From positions 1-64,000 of the forward strand of contig NZ_FOXU01000005.1 in the NCBI RefSeq assembly GCF_900115805.1: a stretch of DNA of 64,000 bases, read 5' to 3'. This DNA comes from Psychrobacillus psychrotolerans (GTDB taxonomy: Bacteria; Bacillota; Bacilli; Bacillales_A; Planococcaceae). The translations under genes and the position numbers were made by a program. The notes under the pieces were generated by a model, which did no database searches, had not been told where the DNA came from, and saw only the letters and a program-made list of their open reading frames with translations. Below are positions 45,072 through 53,724 of this stretch, piece after piece; position 1 is the stretch's first letter, and each line of letters starts with the position of its first letter.

Positions 45072-45563
45072 ATGACCAATTCAATAAGCGATTCCTCTGA
45101 TTTTAAACAAAATCCGAACAAAAAAGCATATGCCAAACAGAATATGTGGACAGGCATTTTATTTGGACTTGGGATTGTGGCATTTATAGATGAAGTAGTT
45201 TTTCATCAACTTCTTCATTGGCACCATTTTTATGATAAATCTACTACCGATATTGGATTAGTGTCGGACGGTCTCTTTCATGCGTTTAGTTTTATAGCTA
45301 CGATAGGAGCATCGTTTCTACTAGCAGACCTTCATAGGCGACATGCGTTTTGGTTGAAGAGATGGGTTGGTGGAATTCTTTTAGGTGCAGGTGTATTTCA
45401 ACTGTATGACGGTATTATTCAGCATAAATGGATGGGTTTACACCAGATTCGCTATGGCGTAGATATACTACCCTATGATTTGGTATGGAATATTTTAGCT
45501 GCCTTAATGATTTTGATCGGAGCAATTTTAATACAACAGACAAATCATAAAAAGGAGGGCTGA
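45072..45563 (+). CDS. DUF2243 family membrane protein
   Basis: 163 residues, four membrane helices. The DUF2243 pattern GILFGLGIVAFIDEVVFHQLLHWHHFYD has conserved acidic and histidine residues. Then LVSDGLFHAFSFIATIGASFLLADL and LYDGIIQHKWMGLHQIRYG. Role unknown; often encoded next to ctaG-like genes, as here (6-base gap). The His-rich helices suggest metal or heme contact, an inference only. Confidence 0.9.
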   Translation: MTNSISDSSDFKQNPNKKAYAKQNMWTGILFGLGIVAFIDEVVFHQLLHWHHFYDKSTTDIGLVSDGLFHAFSFIATIGASFLLADLHRRHAFWLKRWVGGILLGAGVFQLYDGIIQHKWMGLHQIRYGVDILPYDLVWNILAALMILIGAILIQQTNHKKEG

Positions 45564-45569
45564 CTTTAG

Positions 45570-46508
45570 GTGCATACTCATGAACAGTATTCAGCTGCTA
45601 CTCTCCAAATTTTTTTAGCAATTCCTTTTATCCTGTTATTTGTTATATATATATTGGCGGTAGTTCTGTCCAATCGAAAGAAAAAAACATGGCCAGGGTA
45701 CCGTATGGTTGCTTGGAGCTTTGGTATATTATGTGCGCTTCTTTCGCTAGTTGGCCCCATCGCAGATTTATCGCACACAGATTTTTCGGCTCATATGATT
45801 GGGCATGTATTACTGGGGATGCTGGCACCACTTTTGTTGGCTTTAGGGGCTCCAGTGACGCTACTCCTTCGTACGATTCGTATCCCAACAGCAAGGAAAC
45901 TAACTAAAATTTTACGTAATAGCCGTCCTCTACATCTTGTTCAGCATCCAGTTGTTGCTTCTATATTAAATATTGGTGGCTTGTGGGTGCTTTATACAAC
46001 AGATTTATTTCTTATGATGCACGAAAATATGCTCCTATATGTGATTATTCATGCACATATCTTCTTAGCTGGGTATGTATTTACGATTTCCATCATTTAT
46101 GTTGATGTGACACCCTTTAGAAAAAGTTACTTATACCGGACTGTTGTTTTTGTATTGGCTTTAGCAGGTCATTCCGTTCTCTCCAAATATATTTATGGGA
46201 ATCCTCCAACGGGAGTGCCAAGTGATCAAGCGGAATTAGGTAGCATGATTATGTACTATGGTGGGGACACTGTGGAGGTAGGGCTACTTATAATCTTGTT
46301 TTATCAATGGTACAAAAAAAGTCGACCTACATTCAATAATGGAAAGGAAGGGTTTGCTATAAGTAATAATAAAAAATTTACAGTTGCAGGGACAGACATT
46401 GAGGAAGTAAAAAGGTTAAATGCAAATGCAGGAATGAGTTATCGTGAAATAAATGAATGGTTTGCAAAGCAACAGTCTAAGGCCGATCCATTAACTAAAA
46501 AAACTTAA
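45570..46508 (+). CDS. ctaG: CtaG-family cytochrome c oxidase assembly protein
   Basis: 312 residues, about seven helices, then a soluble tail of about 70 residues. The caa3_CtaG pattern is present: MIGHVLLGMLAPLLLALGAPVTLLLR, then LHLVQHPVVASILNIGG, MLLYVIIHAHIFLAGYVFT and ALAGHSVLSKYIYG, with the conserved histidines of this copper-insertion factor. No cta operon is adjacent, so it could be a second CtaG. The GTG start at 45570 has AAGGAGG ahead. Confidence 0.9.
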   Translation: MHTHEQYSAATLQIFLAIPFILLFVIYILAVVLSNRKKKTWPGYRMVAWSFGILCALLSLVGPIADLSHTDFSAHMIGHVLLGMLAPLLLALGAPVTLLLRTIRIPTARKLTKILRNSRPLHLVQHPVVASILNIGGLWVLYTTDLFLMMHENMLLYVIIHAHIFLAGYVFTISIIYVDVTPFRKSYLYRTVVFVLALAGHSVLSKYIYGNPPTGVPSDQAELGSMIMYYGGDTVEVGLLIILFYQWYKKSRPTFNNGKEGFAISNNKKFTVAGTDIEEVKRLNANAGMSYREINEWFAKQQSKADPLTKKT

Positions 46509-46533
46509 AGCGTTTGGAAGGTGGGCTTAAATA

Positions 46534-47004
46534 GTGTATATGAAAGCACTATTAATGAAGTTTGTCATGATAACTGCGGTGCTATGGATTGTTTTAAGCC
46601 TTTTTTATGACGTTTCTTTTACAGATATACTCATTACTAGTGTGGTTCTAACAGCAGTAGGATATGTAGGAGATGTCTTTATATTACCTAGAATAGGAAA
46701 TACTTGGGCGGGGATAAGTGACTTTGTCATTGCCTATGCCGTTATTTACTTGTTGGGATCATATTTTTATGAGCAACCAATTGCTCTAGGGACAGCTTCT
46801 TTTATATCTGCATTGTTGTTAATGATAGGAGAATTCTTGTTGCATCGATATATGGACACAAATATCTTTGAACCAAAGAAAGTTAATCCTGATGAGAAGG
46901 TTGGATACTATAATCGAACGAATCTCCAAACGGAGTTTGCTGAGGAATTCAATACTGATTCGATAGCACTAGAAAAAAGCACTGATAAAAAGTTAAAAAA
47001 GTAA
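46534..47004 (+). CDS. YndM family (DUF2512) membrane protein
   Basis: 156 residues, four helices in the first 105, then a charged tail. YndM pattern: KALLMKFVMITAVLWIVLSLFYDVSFTDILITSVVLTAVGYVGDVFILPRIGN. GTG at 46534 with GGAAGGTGGG about 8 bases ahead; ATG 46540 is the alternative. Probably cotranscribed with DUF2243 and ctaG (25-base gap). Function unknown. Confidence 0.9.
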   Translation: MYMKALLMKFVMITAVLWIVLSLFYDVSFTDILITSVVLTAVGYVGDVFILPRIGNTWAGISDFVIAYAVIYLLGSYFYEQPIALGTASFISALLLMIGEFLLHRYMDTNIFEPKKVNPDEKVGYYNRTNLQTEFAEEFNTDSIALEKSTDKKLKK

Positions 47005-47057
47005 GTATATAATTCACTATTTGGACCAATCTAATACAGCCAGGGAGGTGAGCAGTC

Positions 47058-47273
47058 ATGGGAAACAATAATAACCGAAATAACAATAACAACAATAATA
47101 ACAACAACAATCGCAATAACAATAACCAAAACAATCCAGCTGAGTTCGGTGAAGATTTCAACTTTGACAATCTAAACGAGCAAAACCAAAACGAACAAAA
47201 CAGAAACAACAACAACCAAAACCAACGTAACAATAACCGCAACAACAATAACAACAACAACAACAATCTTTAG
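47058..47273 (+). CDS. Asparagine/glutamine-rich small protein (possible gamma-type spore protein)
   Basis: 71 residues, about half Asn. Two poly-Asn arms broken by Arg and Gln flank an acidic centre, PAEFGEDFNFDNLNEQ. AGGGAGGTGAG lies at perfect distance ahead of the ATG, so translation should be strong. The composition and the AEFG-E/D core recall gamma-type small acid-soluble spore proteins (SspE), which are Asn/Gln-rich and carry EF-type protease sites, but I cannot prove homology. Surface or amyloid-like roles are alternatives. Confidence 0.7.
   Translation: MGNNNNRNNNNNNNNNNNRNNNNQNNPAEFGEDFNFDNLNEQNQNEQNRNNNNQNQRNNNRNNNNNNNNNL
47061..47271 (+). repeat. AAC/AAT trinucleotide-rich tract
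   Basis: Two runs of AAC/AAT codons (about 47061-47126 and 47207-47271) encode the poly-Asn arms. Such runs can change length by slippage. The reverse strand shows a spurious leucine-rich ORF. Confidence 0.8.
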
Positions 47274-47289
47274 TAACAATTAGTTAGCT

Positions 47290-47335
47290 AATACAGTCAT
47301 TCCTAAAGTAAACTTTAGGAATGACTGTATTTTGG
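47290..47335 (+). terminator. Terminator behind the Asn-rich gene
   Basis: Perfect stem of about 18-19 bp (47290-47308 with 47313-47331), very short loop, then TTTT. Confidence 0.9.
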
Positions 47336-47394
47336 TTTATAGATGAATGTACGGTGGTAAAGAATAATAATGACAAACAAGGGAGAGAACTTAA

Positions 47395-48840
47395 ATGGAT
47401 AAAATAGAAATCCAACCCTTGAATATTACTGATGCATATATGACGTATTTTTTTCCGTTTTCTTTTCGAGAGAAAGAGCGGAAAGAGCTAATGGCACAAC
47501 TTGAAAAGAATCATTACACGTTTTTTACTTTAGATAATGAAGAGCTACAAGATAAGTACTATGGAGAAAATATTAACATTTCACATGAGGAATTGGATCA
47601 ATTTTTTCTGCCATTTATTGAGGATAAGCTTTTCCCTCCTTCGATTAAAAATAGGGGATTTTTGCGTTACTCCAAAGTAATTAAAGATTCGTTTGTATAC
47701 GAAGTACATGACAATAAACTAAATTTTATCATTAATAGTATGGATATTGTCTTGTGTCCATTCGGTATCGGTATCATTACGATCCGGGTAGCAATGGATC
47801 AAGAGCAGGAAACATTGACGAATTTATTGGATTGCATTGATCATTTTTGTGTGCTTGAACCCAAGCTTCCCAAGGATAAAGGTGCTAAAATCCACCATGA
47901 TGGTAAAGTGTTCAATAATACAAATGAACTTGTTTTTGACTATATTTGTTTACCGTTAAAGCCGTATATCATCCATAATGAGAAATTAGCGGGTTATTAC
48001 GGGAGTCTTCCTTATTTTGAGGATGAGCGAATGCATACTTCTGTATTCCTAATAGCGGATGATAAAACCGAAATTACAAAAGATCAGCTGTTCCGCTTGG
48101 CGCATTTAGATGGTAAGGATATAGACGGAAATGCATTTATCTCTAGTTCCAACCCAGAGTACGTGAACCGCTATGTTGATGCACGTATTCATGATCGTTG
48201 GGCACCGCATACATATACAATTTCTTCTGAACATACTCAGGTCACTATCTCTAATAAGAAAAAAGAACAGTTAAAACAAAGTGTTTCTCAATTTATGAGT
48301 GTGCATTATTATAATTTAATGTTGCATTACTATTATAAAATTATATTGTTAAAAGTTTCTTATGAACATAGTGAAGTTAGTTGGGCAAAGGATAAAAGAT
48401 ATGTAGAGGAGTTAATAGAACTCATATCAAAATTCTATTCACGCTATTATTTTGAAGAGGTTTCGGCTAGAACAGAAGGAAAAGAGCTTACCCAGAAGTT
48501 GCGGGAAGTATTTCGTTTACAAGATCTTTTCGATGAGGTAAGACAAACTGTAGATGATCTATATAAGGCTCAAAACAATCAAGCAAGCAAACGACGTAAC
48601 TCATTGCTGTTTATGTTAACTATATTCACAGTAGTTTCGGGTATCTATGGGATGAATCTTGTTATTGAGGATTGGAAGGGAAAAACAGATTGGTCGAAGG
48701 TTCCGGGATATTCCTTTTTTGAGTGGATATCACTTATTACAGCATTAACAGGAATTGGTCTAGCGATCGCTATAATAGGTTACACTACTTGTAAAGGTAT
48801 TTATGATAGATACAGAAAGTGGAAAAGAGATAAGTCCTAA
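47395..48840 (+). CDS. Divergent CorA-like membrane protein
   Basis: 481 residues: a soluble domain of about 400 residues ending in a long helix, then two membrane helices near the C-terminus (about 403-422 and 440-465) and a short basic tail. The segment LLFMLTIFTVVSGIYGMNLVIEDW carries the YGMN loop that marks CorA magnesium channels. The rest is far from standard CorA, and the first 250 residues are longer than usual. It may transport Mg2+, Zn2+ or another cation, or be a related gatekeeper. Own promoter region and terminator. Confidence 0.72.
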   Translation: MDKIEIQPLNITDAYMTYFFPFSFREKERKELMAQLEKNHYTFFTLDNEELQDKYYGENINISHEELDQFFLPFIEDKLFPPSIKNRGFLRYSKVIKDSFVYEVHDNKLNFIINSMDIVLCPFGIGIITIRVAMDQEQETLTNLLDCIDHFCVLEPKLPKDKGAKIHHDGKVFNNTNELVFDYICLPLKPYIIHNEKLAGYYGSLPYFEDERMHTSVFLIADDKTEITKDQLFRLAHLDGKDIDGNAFISSSNPEYVNRYVDARIHDRWAPHTYTISSEHTQVTISNKKKEQLKQSVSQFMSVHYYNLMLHYYYKIILLKVSYEHSEVSWAKDKRYVEELIELISKFYSRYYFEEVSARTEGKELTQKLREVFRLQDLFDEVRQTVDDLYKAQNNQASKRRNSLLFMLTIFTVVSGIYGMNLVIEDWKGKTDWSKVPGYSFFEWISLITALTGIGLAIAIIGYTTCKGIYDRYRKWKRDKS

Positions 48841-48871
48841 AACTTCTTATTGTAAAATGAGAAGTTTTTTG
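48839..48871 (+). terminator. Terminator behind the CorA-like gene
   Basis: AAAACTTCT (48839-48847) pairs with AGAAGTTTT (48860-48868), then TT. The stem begins inside the stop codon. Confidence 0.75.
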
Positions 48872-48948
48872 TATTTCTTATTTTAATTTTATCCAGTATA
48901 TTAAGATTAGTTTATAAGCAAAGAAAATTAATAGAACGGGGTAAGTTA

Positions 48949-49851
48949 GTGAATCAAGCAAATGCATCCAAATCAATTGTATTACCATTAATCATTTCCA
49001 TTATAGCAATTTCGTTTGCAGCTATTTTCGTCAAGTGGTCTCATGCGCCCGCAACAATATTAAGTATGTATCGCATGATTTTAGCGACCCTGCTATTACT
49101 GCCAGTTGTATGGATTAAAAGGGCAGAGTTTAAAAAACTAACAAACAGAGAATGGCTATTACTGTTTGTCGCAGGTATGTTCTTAGCTCTACATTTTGCA
49201 CTATGGTTTGGTTCTTTAAAACTGACAACAGTTGCTAGCTCAACAATTATTTTGGCATTGCAGCCGATTATCGCGTTGGTTGGTGGTGTCATTTTGTTTA
49301 AAGAGAGAACTACGAAATCCGCACTTATGACCATGGGTATTGCTGTAATAGGAGCGGTGATGGTCGGATGGGGCGATTTTGGTCTAAGTAGAAATGCCAT
49401 TCTTGGCGATATACTTTCTTTTCTAAGTGTGATTGCGGTTGTTGGATATTTATTGATCGGGCAAAAAGCAGTGAAAGTAGTTTCCCATTGGATTTATAGT
49501 TTCACTGTCTTTGGCTTTGCCGCTATTGCACTCATTGTCTATAACCTACTCGCAGGTGTTGCTATGGGAGGGTATGATTCAAGAGAGTGGGGAATTTTTG
49601 TGTTGTTAGCGGTAGTACCGACTATTTCTCATTTGATAAACAATTGGTTGATGAATTATGTAACAGCTACTACGATATCTATGAGTATTTTAGGAGAGCC
49701 GGTAGGAGCAACTATCCTTGCTGCTATTTTCCTAGGAGAACGATTAGTAGGCTGGCAAATTGTTGGTGGTATTCTAGTGCTAGTCGGTGTGTTTTTGTTT
49801 ATCCTACAGCAGATGAAAAGGTATCCTAAAAGTGAAATACAAAAAAACTAG
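48949..49851 (+). CDS. EamA/DMT family transporter
   Basis: 300 residues, ten helices in two EamA repeats (about 10-140 and 150-290). Features: WSHAPATILSMYRMILATLLLLPVV, LKLTTVASSTIILALQPIIALVGG and, in the second repeat, ATTISMSILGEPVGATILAAIFLGE. A small-metabolite exporter; substrate unknown. GTG start with GGGGTAAG. Confidence 0.9.
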   Translation: MNQANASKSIVLPLIISIIAISFAAIFVKWSHAPATILSMYRMILATLLLLPVVWIKRAEFKKLTNREWLLLFVAGMFLALHFALWFGSLKLTTVASSTIILALQPIIALVGGVILFKERTTKSALMTMGIAVIGAVMVGWGDFGLSRNAILGDILSFLSVIAVVGYLLIGQKAVKVVSHWIYSFTVFGFAAIALIVYNLLAGVAMGGYDSREWGIFVLLAVVPTISHLINNWLMNYVTATTISMSILGEPVGATILAAIFLGERLVGWQIVGGILVLVGVFLFILQQMKRYPKSEIQKN

Positions 49852-49880
49852 ACAATTTAGGCGAGTCTAGTTTTTTGTTA
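49842..49880. terminator. Terminator between convergent genes
   Basis: Perfect 12-bp stem (49842-49853 with 49865-49876), A-rich and T-rich flanks. It serves the EamA gene and possibly the minus-strand gene at 49918. Confidence 0.85.
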
Positions 49881-49917
49881 TTTACTATTTTAAAGGCAAT
49901 TTGAAATGTACTTTTAC

Positions 49918-50886
49918 TTACTTTAGAAAGCCTCCTTCTACTAATAGTTCTTTAATTTCTTGTTTTGTCATTAAATTTTGTTTTGTATCTACTAGAATAG
50001 AAGGTATAGAAGAAGTTTTGCTGGTAGAGTTCACAGGGGTAATTTTTATCAGATCCTTGTTAAATACGGTGGCCATTGGTATTTCGTTTTCTGCTACTAA
50101 TACTTCATGAGTCTTTTCTCCGACTCGAGCACCGGTTTCAAGGATGTGAACATTTTTCTTATTGTAATACTCGATGAGAACTTCTGCCAAGTCGAGTATA
50201 TTACAAGCGTTCATATACATGACAAAAATTTCTCCTCCATTTCCCAACTCTGTAGCTTGAAGTAGCGTTTTAATCGCTTGTTTTGGTGTGACAAAATAAC
50301 GTGTCATCCTTTTATCGGTTATCCGGATTTTGTTCTCTTCTTCTAGTTGTCTCATGAAAATTGGTAGGACACTGCCACTGCTTCCAAGCACATTCCCTCC
50401 TCGAATGCACAAGAACCTAGTGAGCGAACCTAATTCGTTTGCACCAAGAATCAGCTTTTCCCCAAGTGCCTTTGTCATTCCGTACGTATTAGCTGGATCT
50501 GCAGCTTTATCAGTAGAAACATAAATTACTTTTTTGACTTGGTTCTTTATGGAAGTTTCAATTACATTCTGCGTTCCGACTATATTCGTTTTAATAGCCT
50601 CTAAAGGATTTTCCTCACATACGGGGACATGTTTTAGTGCGGCTAAGTGAAAAACATAATCCACACCAACACATGCGGAAGATAGAGCATTTTCGTCTCG
50701 TATATCCCCTATACTAAATTGTAATCTTGTATCTTCAAAGTTCTGGCGCATCATGACTTGTCTATTTTCGTTTCTTGAAAAAATAATAACTTTCCTAGGG
50801 TCAAGAAGAAGAAGTTGTGTGACTAGTTCAATTCCCCATGAGCCTGTCCCCCCGGTTATCAATATTGTTGCATCGGTAAACACCAT
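49918..50886 (-). CDS. Nucleotide-sugar 4,6-dehydratase (PseB/CapD-like, Polysacc_synt_2)
   Basis: 322-residue extended SDR. NAD loop ILITGGTGSWGIEL, then the HLAALKHVPVCEENPLEAIKTNI block typical of UDP-GlcNAc 4,6-dehydratases/inverting enzymes (PseB, CapD, FlaA1). Active site STDKAADPANTYGMTKALGEK. No membrane part, so it is the short soluble type. It would make a UDP-4-keto-6-deoxy sugar for flagellin, capsule or spore-surface glycan. Later pathway genes (aminotransferase, acetyltransferase) are missing nearby. GGGAGGAAAA ahead of the ATG. Confidence 0.88.
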   Translation of the reverse strand: MVFTDATILITGGTGSWGIELVTQLLLLDPRKVIIFSRNENRQVMMRQNFEDTRLQFSIGDIRDENALSSACVGVDYVFHLAALKHVPVCEENPLEAIKTNIVGTQNVIETSIKNQVKKVIYVSTDKAADPANTYGMTKALGEKLILGANELGSLTRFLCIRGGNVLGSSGSVLPIFMRQLEEENKIRITDKRMTRYFVTPKQAIKTLLQATELGNGGEIFVMYMNACNILDLAEVLIEYYNKKNVHILETGARVGEKTHEVLVAENEIPMATVFNKDLIKITPVNSTSKTSSIPSILVDTKQNLMTKQEIKELLVEGGFLK

Positions 50887-50935
50887 TTTTCCTCCCTAAT
50901 AATTGCTTGATTTTAGAAACGTTTTGCACATTAAG

Positions 50936-51532
50936 CTACTTGCGCAAACGAATCCCGCTTAACACCTCTTTCCATAAGTCGTGATTTCCTTCCCATTTGT
51001 CTATATTAGGAAACTCAATCGAACAAACTTTATCTAAAGGCCAACTTTTTTCTACAATTCCTGGAACATATGTGTGATTGATAAGTAGAATACTGAAGTC
51101 GTGTTTTACTATTCTGGAAAGTACGTCTTGTAAAACAGCTGCATCCTCGAGTGTACCTTCTGTTCGAACGAATAATATTCTTTTAGCATTTTCCATTTCT
51201 GAAAGAAAGCGTTGAATTCTTCGTTCGTACTTCTCCATTACTTCTGCATAGCCCCCTAAATAATTTAATGTATTTTTTTCTCCATCAAAATCATGATTGG
51301 AAACAAGATTATAGCCATCATCTGAAAGGCATATAAAATCATCGGCGTAACCGATCACACGTAGATTATCATATTCAAGAAACCCTATAAAACGATTTTC
51401 TAGTAGTTCATTTACCTGAGATAGATCTATACTAGCCATCCAATCTAGTACTCCTGAGTATGGTCTAAGGTTGTGTTTTTTCAATTGTATGGAAGCTAAG
51501 CAAAGGTCCCCAAGGCCAAGGCGTACATGCAC
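50936..51532 (-). CDS. DUF1796 family putative cysteine peptidase
   Basis: 198 residues from a GTG at 51532. DUF1796 pattern: LGLGDLCLASIQLKKHNLRPYSGVLDWMAS with the putative catalytic cysteine, then the HDF segment (SNHDFDGEKNTLNYLGGYAEVMEKYERRIQRFL in sequence). Then RILFVRTEGTLEDA and ILLINHTYVPG. These papain-like predicted proteins are common in surface-glycan islands. The start is doubtful: the frame stays open without ATG/GTG/TTG back towards 51600, and the GTG has no good ribosome site, so the 5' end may be eroded. Confidence 0.72.
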   Translation of the reverse strand: MHVRLGLGDLCLASIQLKKHNLRPYSGVLDWMASIDLSQVNELLENRFIGFLEYDNLRVIGYADDFICLSDDGYNLVSNHDFDGEKNTLNYLGGYAEVMEKYERRIQRFLSEMENAKRILFVRTEGTLEDAAVLQDVLSRIVKHDFSILLINHTYVPGIVEKSWPLDKVCSIEFPNIDKWEGNHDLWKEVLSGIRLRK

Positions 51533-51638
51533 CTTATTAATAGTTAATGCTAGAGAATGAAATAGAGCAGGGGCTAGTTTCCTATAAGTAGAAAAATAAT
51601 TTAAGATTGCTTCGGAGAAAAATAGAGAAAGGACAAAT

Positions 51639-51661
51639 AAAAAAAGACAGGTTTCCCTGTC
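51639..51661 (-). terminator. Terminator behind the DUF4183 gene
   Basis: On the minus strand GACAGG-GAAA-CCTGTC (51661-51646), followed by a T run. It overlaps the TAG stop of the DUF4183 gene and separates it from the DUF1796 gene. Confidence 0.8.
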
Positions 51662-52032
51662 TATTCTGATACTATCTCTGGATGAAAGTTGACCGTCTCC
51701 ATAATAATGGGAGTACCTTTAGGGATTTCTGAGTCATCTGGTAGAGAGAGAAGTAAAGATCCAATTCCATCTTCTCCAGCTGTATATGAGAAATTTTCAT
51801 CCATCTGTAATACTCCATTTATATATACATTAAAGTAACTGTTGTTTAAATTTAGAACCGGCAACGATTGCGCTATTTCCCCCTGATCAGTTAGAAAATC
51901 GGATGCATTAATCTTATGCGTGGTAACCTCATGGATAGTTTCTGGTACCTCATGAAAGTAGCGTGCTACAGTGGGTGAAGTTGAAATCGTTTGTTTTGGC
52001 GTGATAGCTAATTTAACAATTTTTAAAGCCAA
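51661..52032 (-). CDS. DUF4183 domain protein
   Basis: 123 residues from the TTG at 52032 (AGAGG 7 bases ahead; the nearby ATG is out of frame). DUF4183 pattern in the second half: NSYFNVYINGVLQMDENFSYT, a beta-strand-rich module ending KGTPIIMETVNF. Such proteins are found in spore-forming Bacillales beside collagen-like or glycan genes and are thought to be surface or exosporium components. It is first of the minus-strand group here. Confidence 0.78.
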   Translation of the reverse strand: MALKIVKLAITPKQTISTSPTVARYFHEVPETIHEVTTHKINASDFLTDQGEIAQSLPVLNLNNSYFNVYINGVLQMDENFSYTAGEDGIGSLLLSLPDDSEIPKGTPIIMETVNFHPEIVSE

Positions 52033-52185
52033 ACATGTTCCTCTTTTTCATTTCTCTTTCAACATATGACTAAAAGTCAGAGACAGGTATGGGTATTTGA
52101 GCGGTTTTTGGAAAATGAGAAGAAGTACCTAATGTATACACATTTTTATTATTTCATGGATACACTAACTTTATTTATATGTTAG

Positions 52186-52644
52186 GGGGGAAGAAATGAT
52201 AAACCAACCGTACGTCCTAAAGGAGAAGGTGGAGTTGTTTCTGTATTTTTAGATCGACTTCAAAAAGGTGGACATATCAATGTACATGGCGATGGACAGC
52301 AAACGAGAGACTTTATCTACGTAAAGGACATTGTTGCTGCCAATATTGCGGCATTGGAGTCTGGTAATCAAGAAACGATCCAGGTAAGTACCTCACAAAA
52401 GACTTCCATAAACGATATATTATCCTTATTAACAGAGATTCATGGAATATCCATTCAACGAGAGTTTACTGCACCGAGGGAAGGGGATATTAAACATAGT
52501 TGCCTGTGCAATGAAAAGGCTAGAAATCTGTTAAATTGGAATCCATCATATACAATCGAGGATGGTCTAAAAGAAACGTATACATTCAATAAGCATTTAG
52601 AAAGTGACTCTAGTGCATATTTTGAGAACGAGCTAATGGAATGA
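52186..52644 (+). pseudogene. 5'-truncated NAD-dependent sugar epimerase
   Basis: The frame opens after a TAG at 52183 and reads GEGGVVSVFLDRLQKGGHINVHGDGQQTRDFIYVKDIVAANIAAL in sequence, then a helical end. That is the C-terminal half of a GalE/WbpP-type UDP-sugar epimerase. The Rossmann NAD-binding half (about 150-180 residues) and the catalytic Tyr-Lys are gone, and no start codon in frame precedes 52354. The ribosome site and ATG at 52196 lead into another frame and stop early. The junction near 52185-52205 marks a deletion. It overlaps the next gene by ATGA, so the original operon order survives. Confidence 0.8.
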
Positions 52645-53543
52645 CCAACGAGACGAAGTTATTAATAACAGGGGCTACTGGTTTTACAGGTATTCATGCC
52701 TGTCGTCATTTTCAACAAGCTGGCTACGAAGTAATTGGAGTTTCTAGAAAGCCATTTACTATAAAAGGTAGTCAAATACAAATCGAACCGTGTGATCTAA
52801 CAAATAGAAATGAAATAATGGACTTGATAAAAAAGCACAATCCAGACAGAGTCCTCCATTTGGCAGGGCAAAACCATGTACCCTCATCCTGGACAAATCC
52901 AATCGCTTCTTTAGAAGTAAATACAATGTCCACAGCTTATTTACTGGAAGCGATTAGACACGAAATTCCTGAATGTAGGGTTGTAGTCGTAGGGTCTACT
53001 CTTCAATTTGATATAAATGATATTACAACTTTAGAACATCCATATAGCTTAAGTAAAACCTTACAAACACTAGTAGCAAGGTCTTGGCAGTTATTATATG
53101 AAATGGATATCGTCATTGCGAATCCGTCAAATTTAATAGGTCCAGGAAAATCAAACGGGGTTTGCTCTATTTTAGCTAAAAAAGTTGCAGAAATGGAATT
53201 ACTAGGGTCAGAAAAAGTTCTCAAGATAAACAATTTGTTGGCCCAACGCGATTTTCTAGATGTGCGTGATGCAGTTAGTGGATATGAAATTATTTTTAAT
53301 AAAAGTCAATCTGGTAGTATGCATAATATAACCTCGGGACTGCCAAGATACCTAAAAGAAATTACTAGTAGTTTGCAGGCCATTTCTAGTGTTGAGTTCA
53401 CAGTGGAGTCTATTGAAGATAAATTAGAAGAAAAAGAGATTATGCATTCTTCTAATCTTATAGTAGAAAATATGTCATCTTTTATCCCCTTCGATAAATC
53501 AATGGAAGATATTCTAAATTACCAGCGTAAATCGCTAGCATAG
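52641..53543 (+). CDS. NAD-dependent sugar epimerase/dehydratase (SDR)
   Basis: 300-residue extended SDR: cofactor loop LLITGATGFTGIHA, HLAGQNHVPSSWTNP, active-site HPYSLSK (Y-x3-K) and the substrate region NPSNLIGPGKSNG. It resembles GDP-mannose 4,6-dehydratase or 4-keto-sugar reductase (RmlD/Rmd) enzymes of surface-glycan synthesis. The start overlaps the truncated epimerase stop. With that gene broken, its promoter and pathway may be compromised. Confidence 0.86.
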   Translation: MTNETKLLITGATGFTGIHACRHFQQAGYEVIGVSRKPFTIKGSQIQIEPCDLTNRNEIMDLIKKHNPDRVLHLAGQNHVPSSWTNPIASLEVNTMSTAYLLEAIRHEIPECRVVVVGSTLQFDINDITTLEHPYSLSKTLQTLVARSWQLLYEMDIVIANPSNLIGPGKSNGVCSILAKKVAEMELLGSEKVLKINNLLAQRDFLDVRDAVSGYEIIFNKSQSGSMHNITSGLPRYLKEITSSLQAISSVEFTVESIEDKLEEKEIMHSSNLIVENMSSFIPFDKSMEDILNYQRKSLA

Positions 53544-53724
53544 ATGATAAAATCTATAAGTGCAGATAATGTTGTTGAATGCTCATGAGCTAATATGATT
53601 CATGAGCATTGCTTTGTTACATATAGATTCAGAAGGGCCTAAATCTATTAGACCTTAATAGGGATTTGTTTCCCGGGAAATAATTTAGTCGAGTTATGTA
53701 GTAATTTTCACAGGAGGAATAAAC

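Noticed and set aside
46949-47266. Minus-strand ORF with long leucine runs
   Set aside because: It is the complement of the AAC/AAT codon runs of the Asn-rich gene; the plus-strand gene has the ribosome site.
53625-53724. Possible promoter element with TTTCCCGGGAAA symmetry near 53670 upstream of the tubby-like gene
   Set aside because: The short palindrome is present, but I see no -35/-10 pair or matching regulator, so I did not list it as a site.
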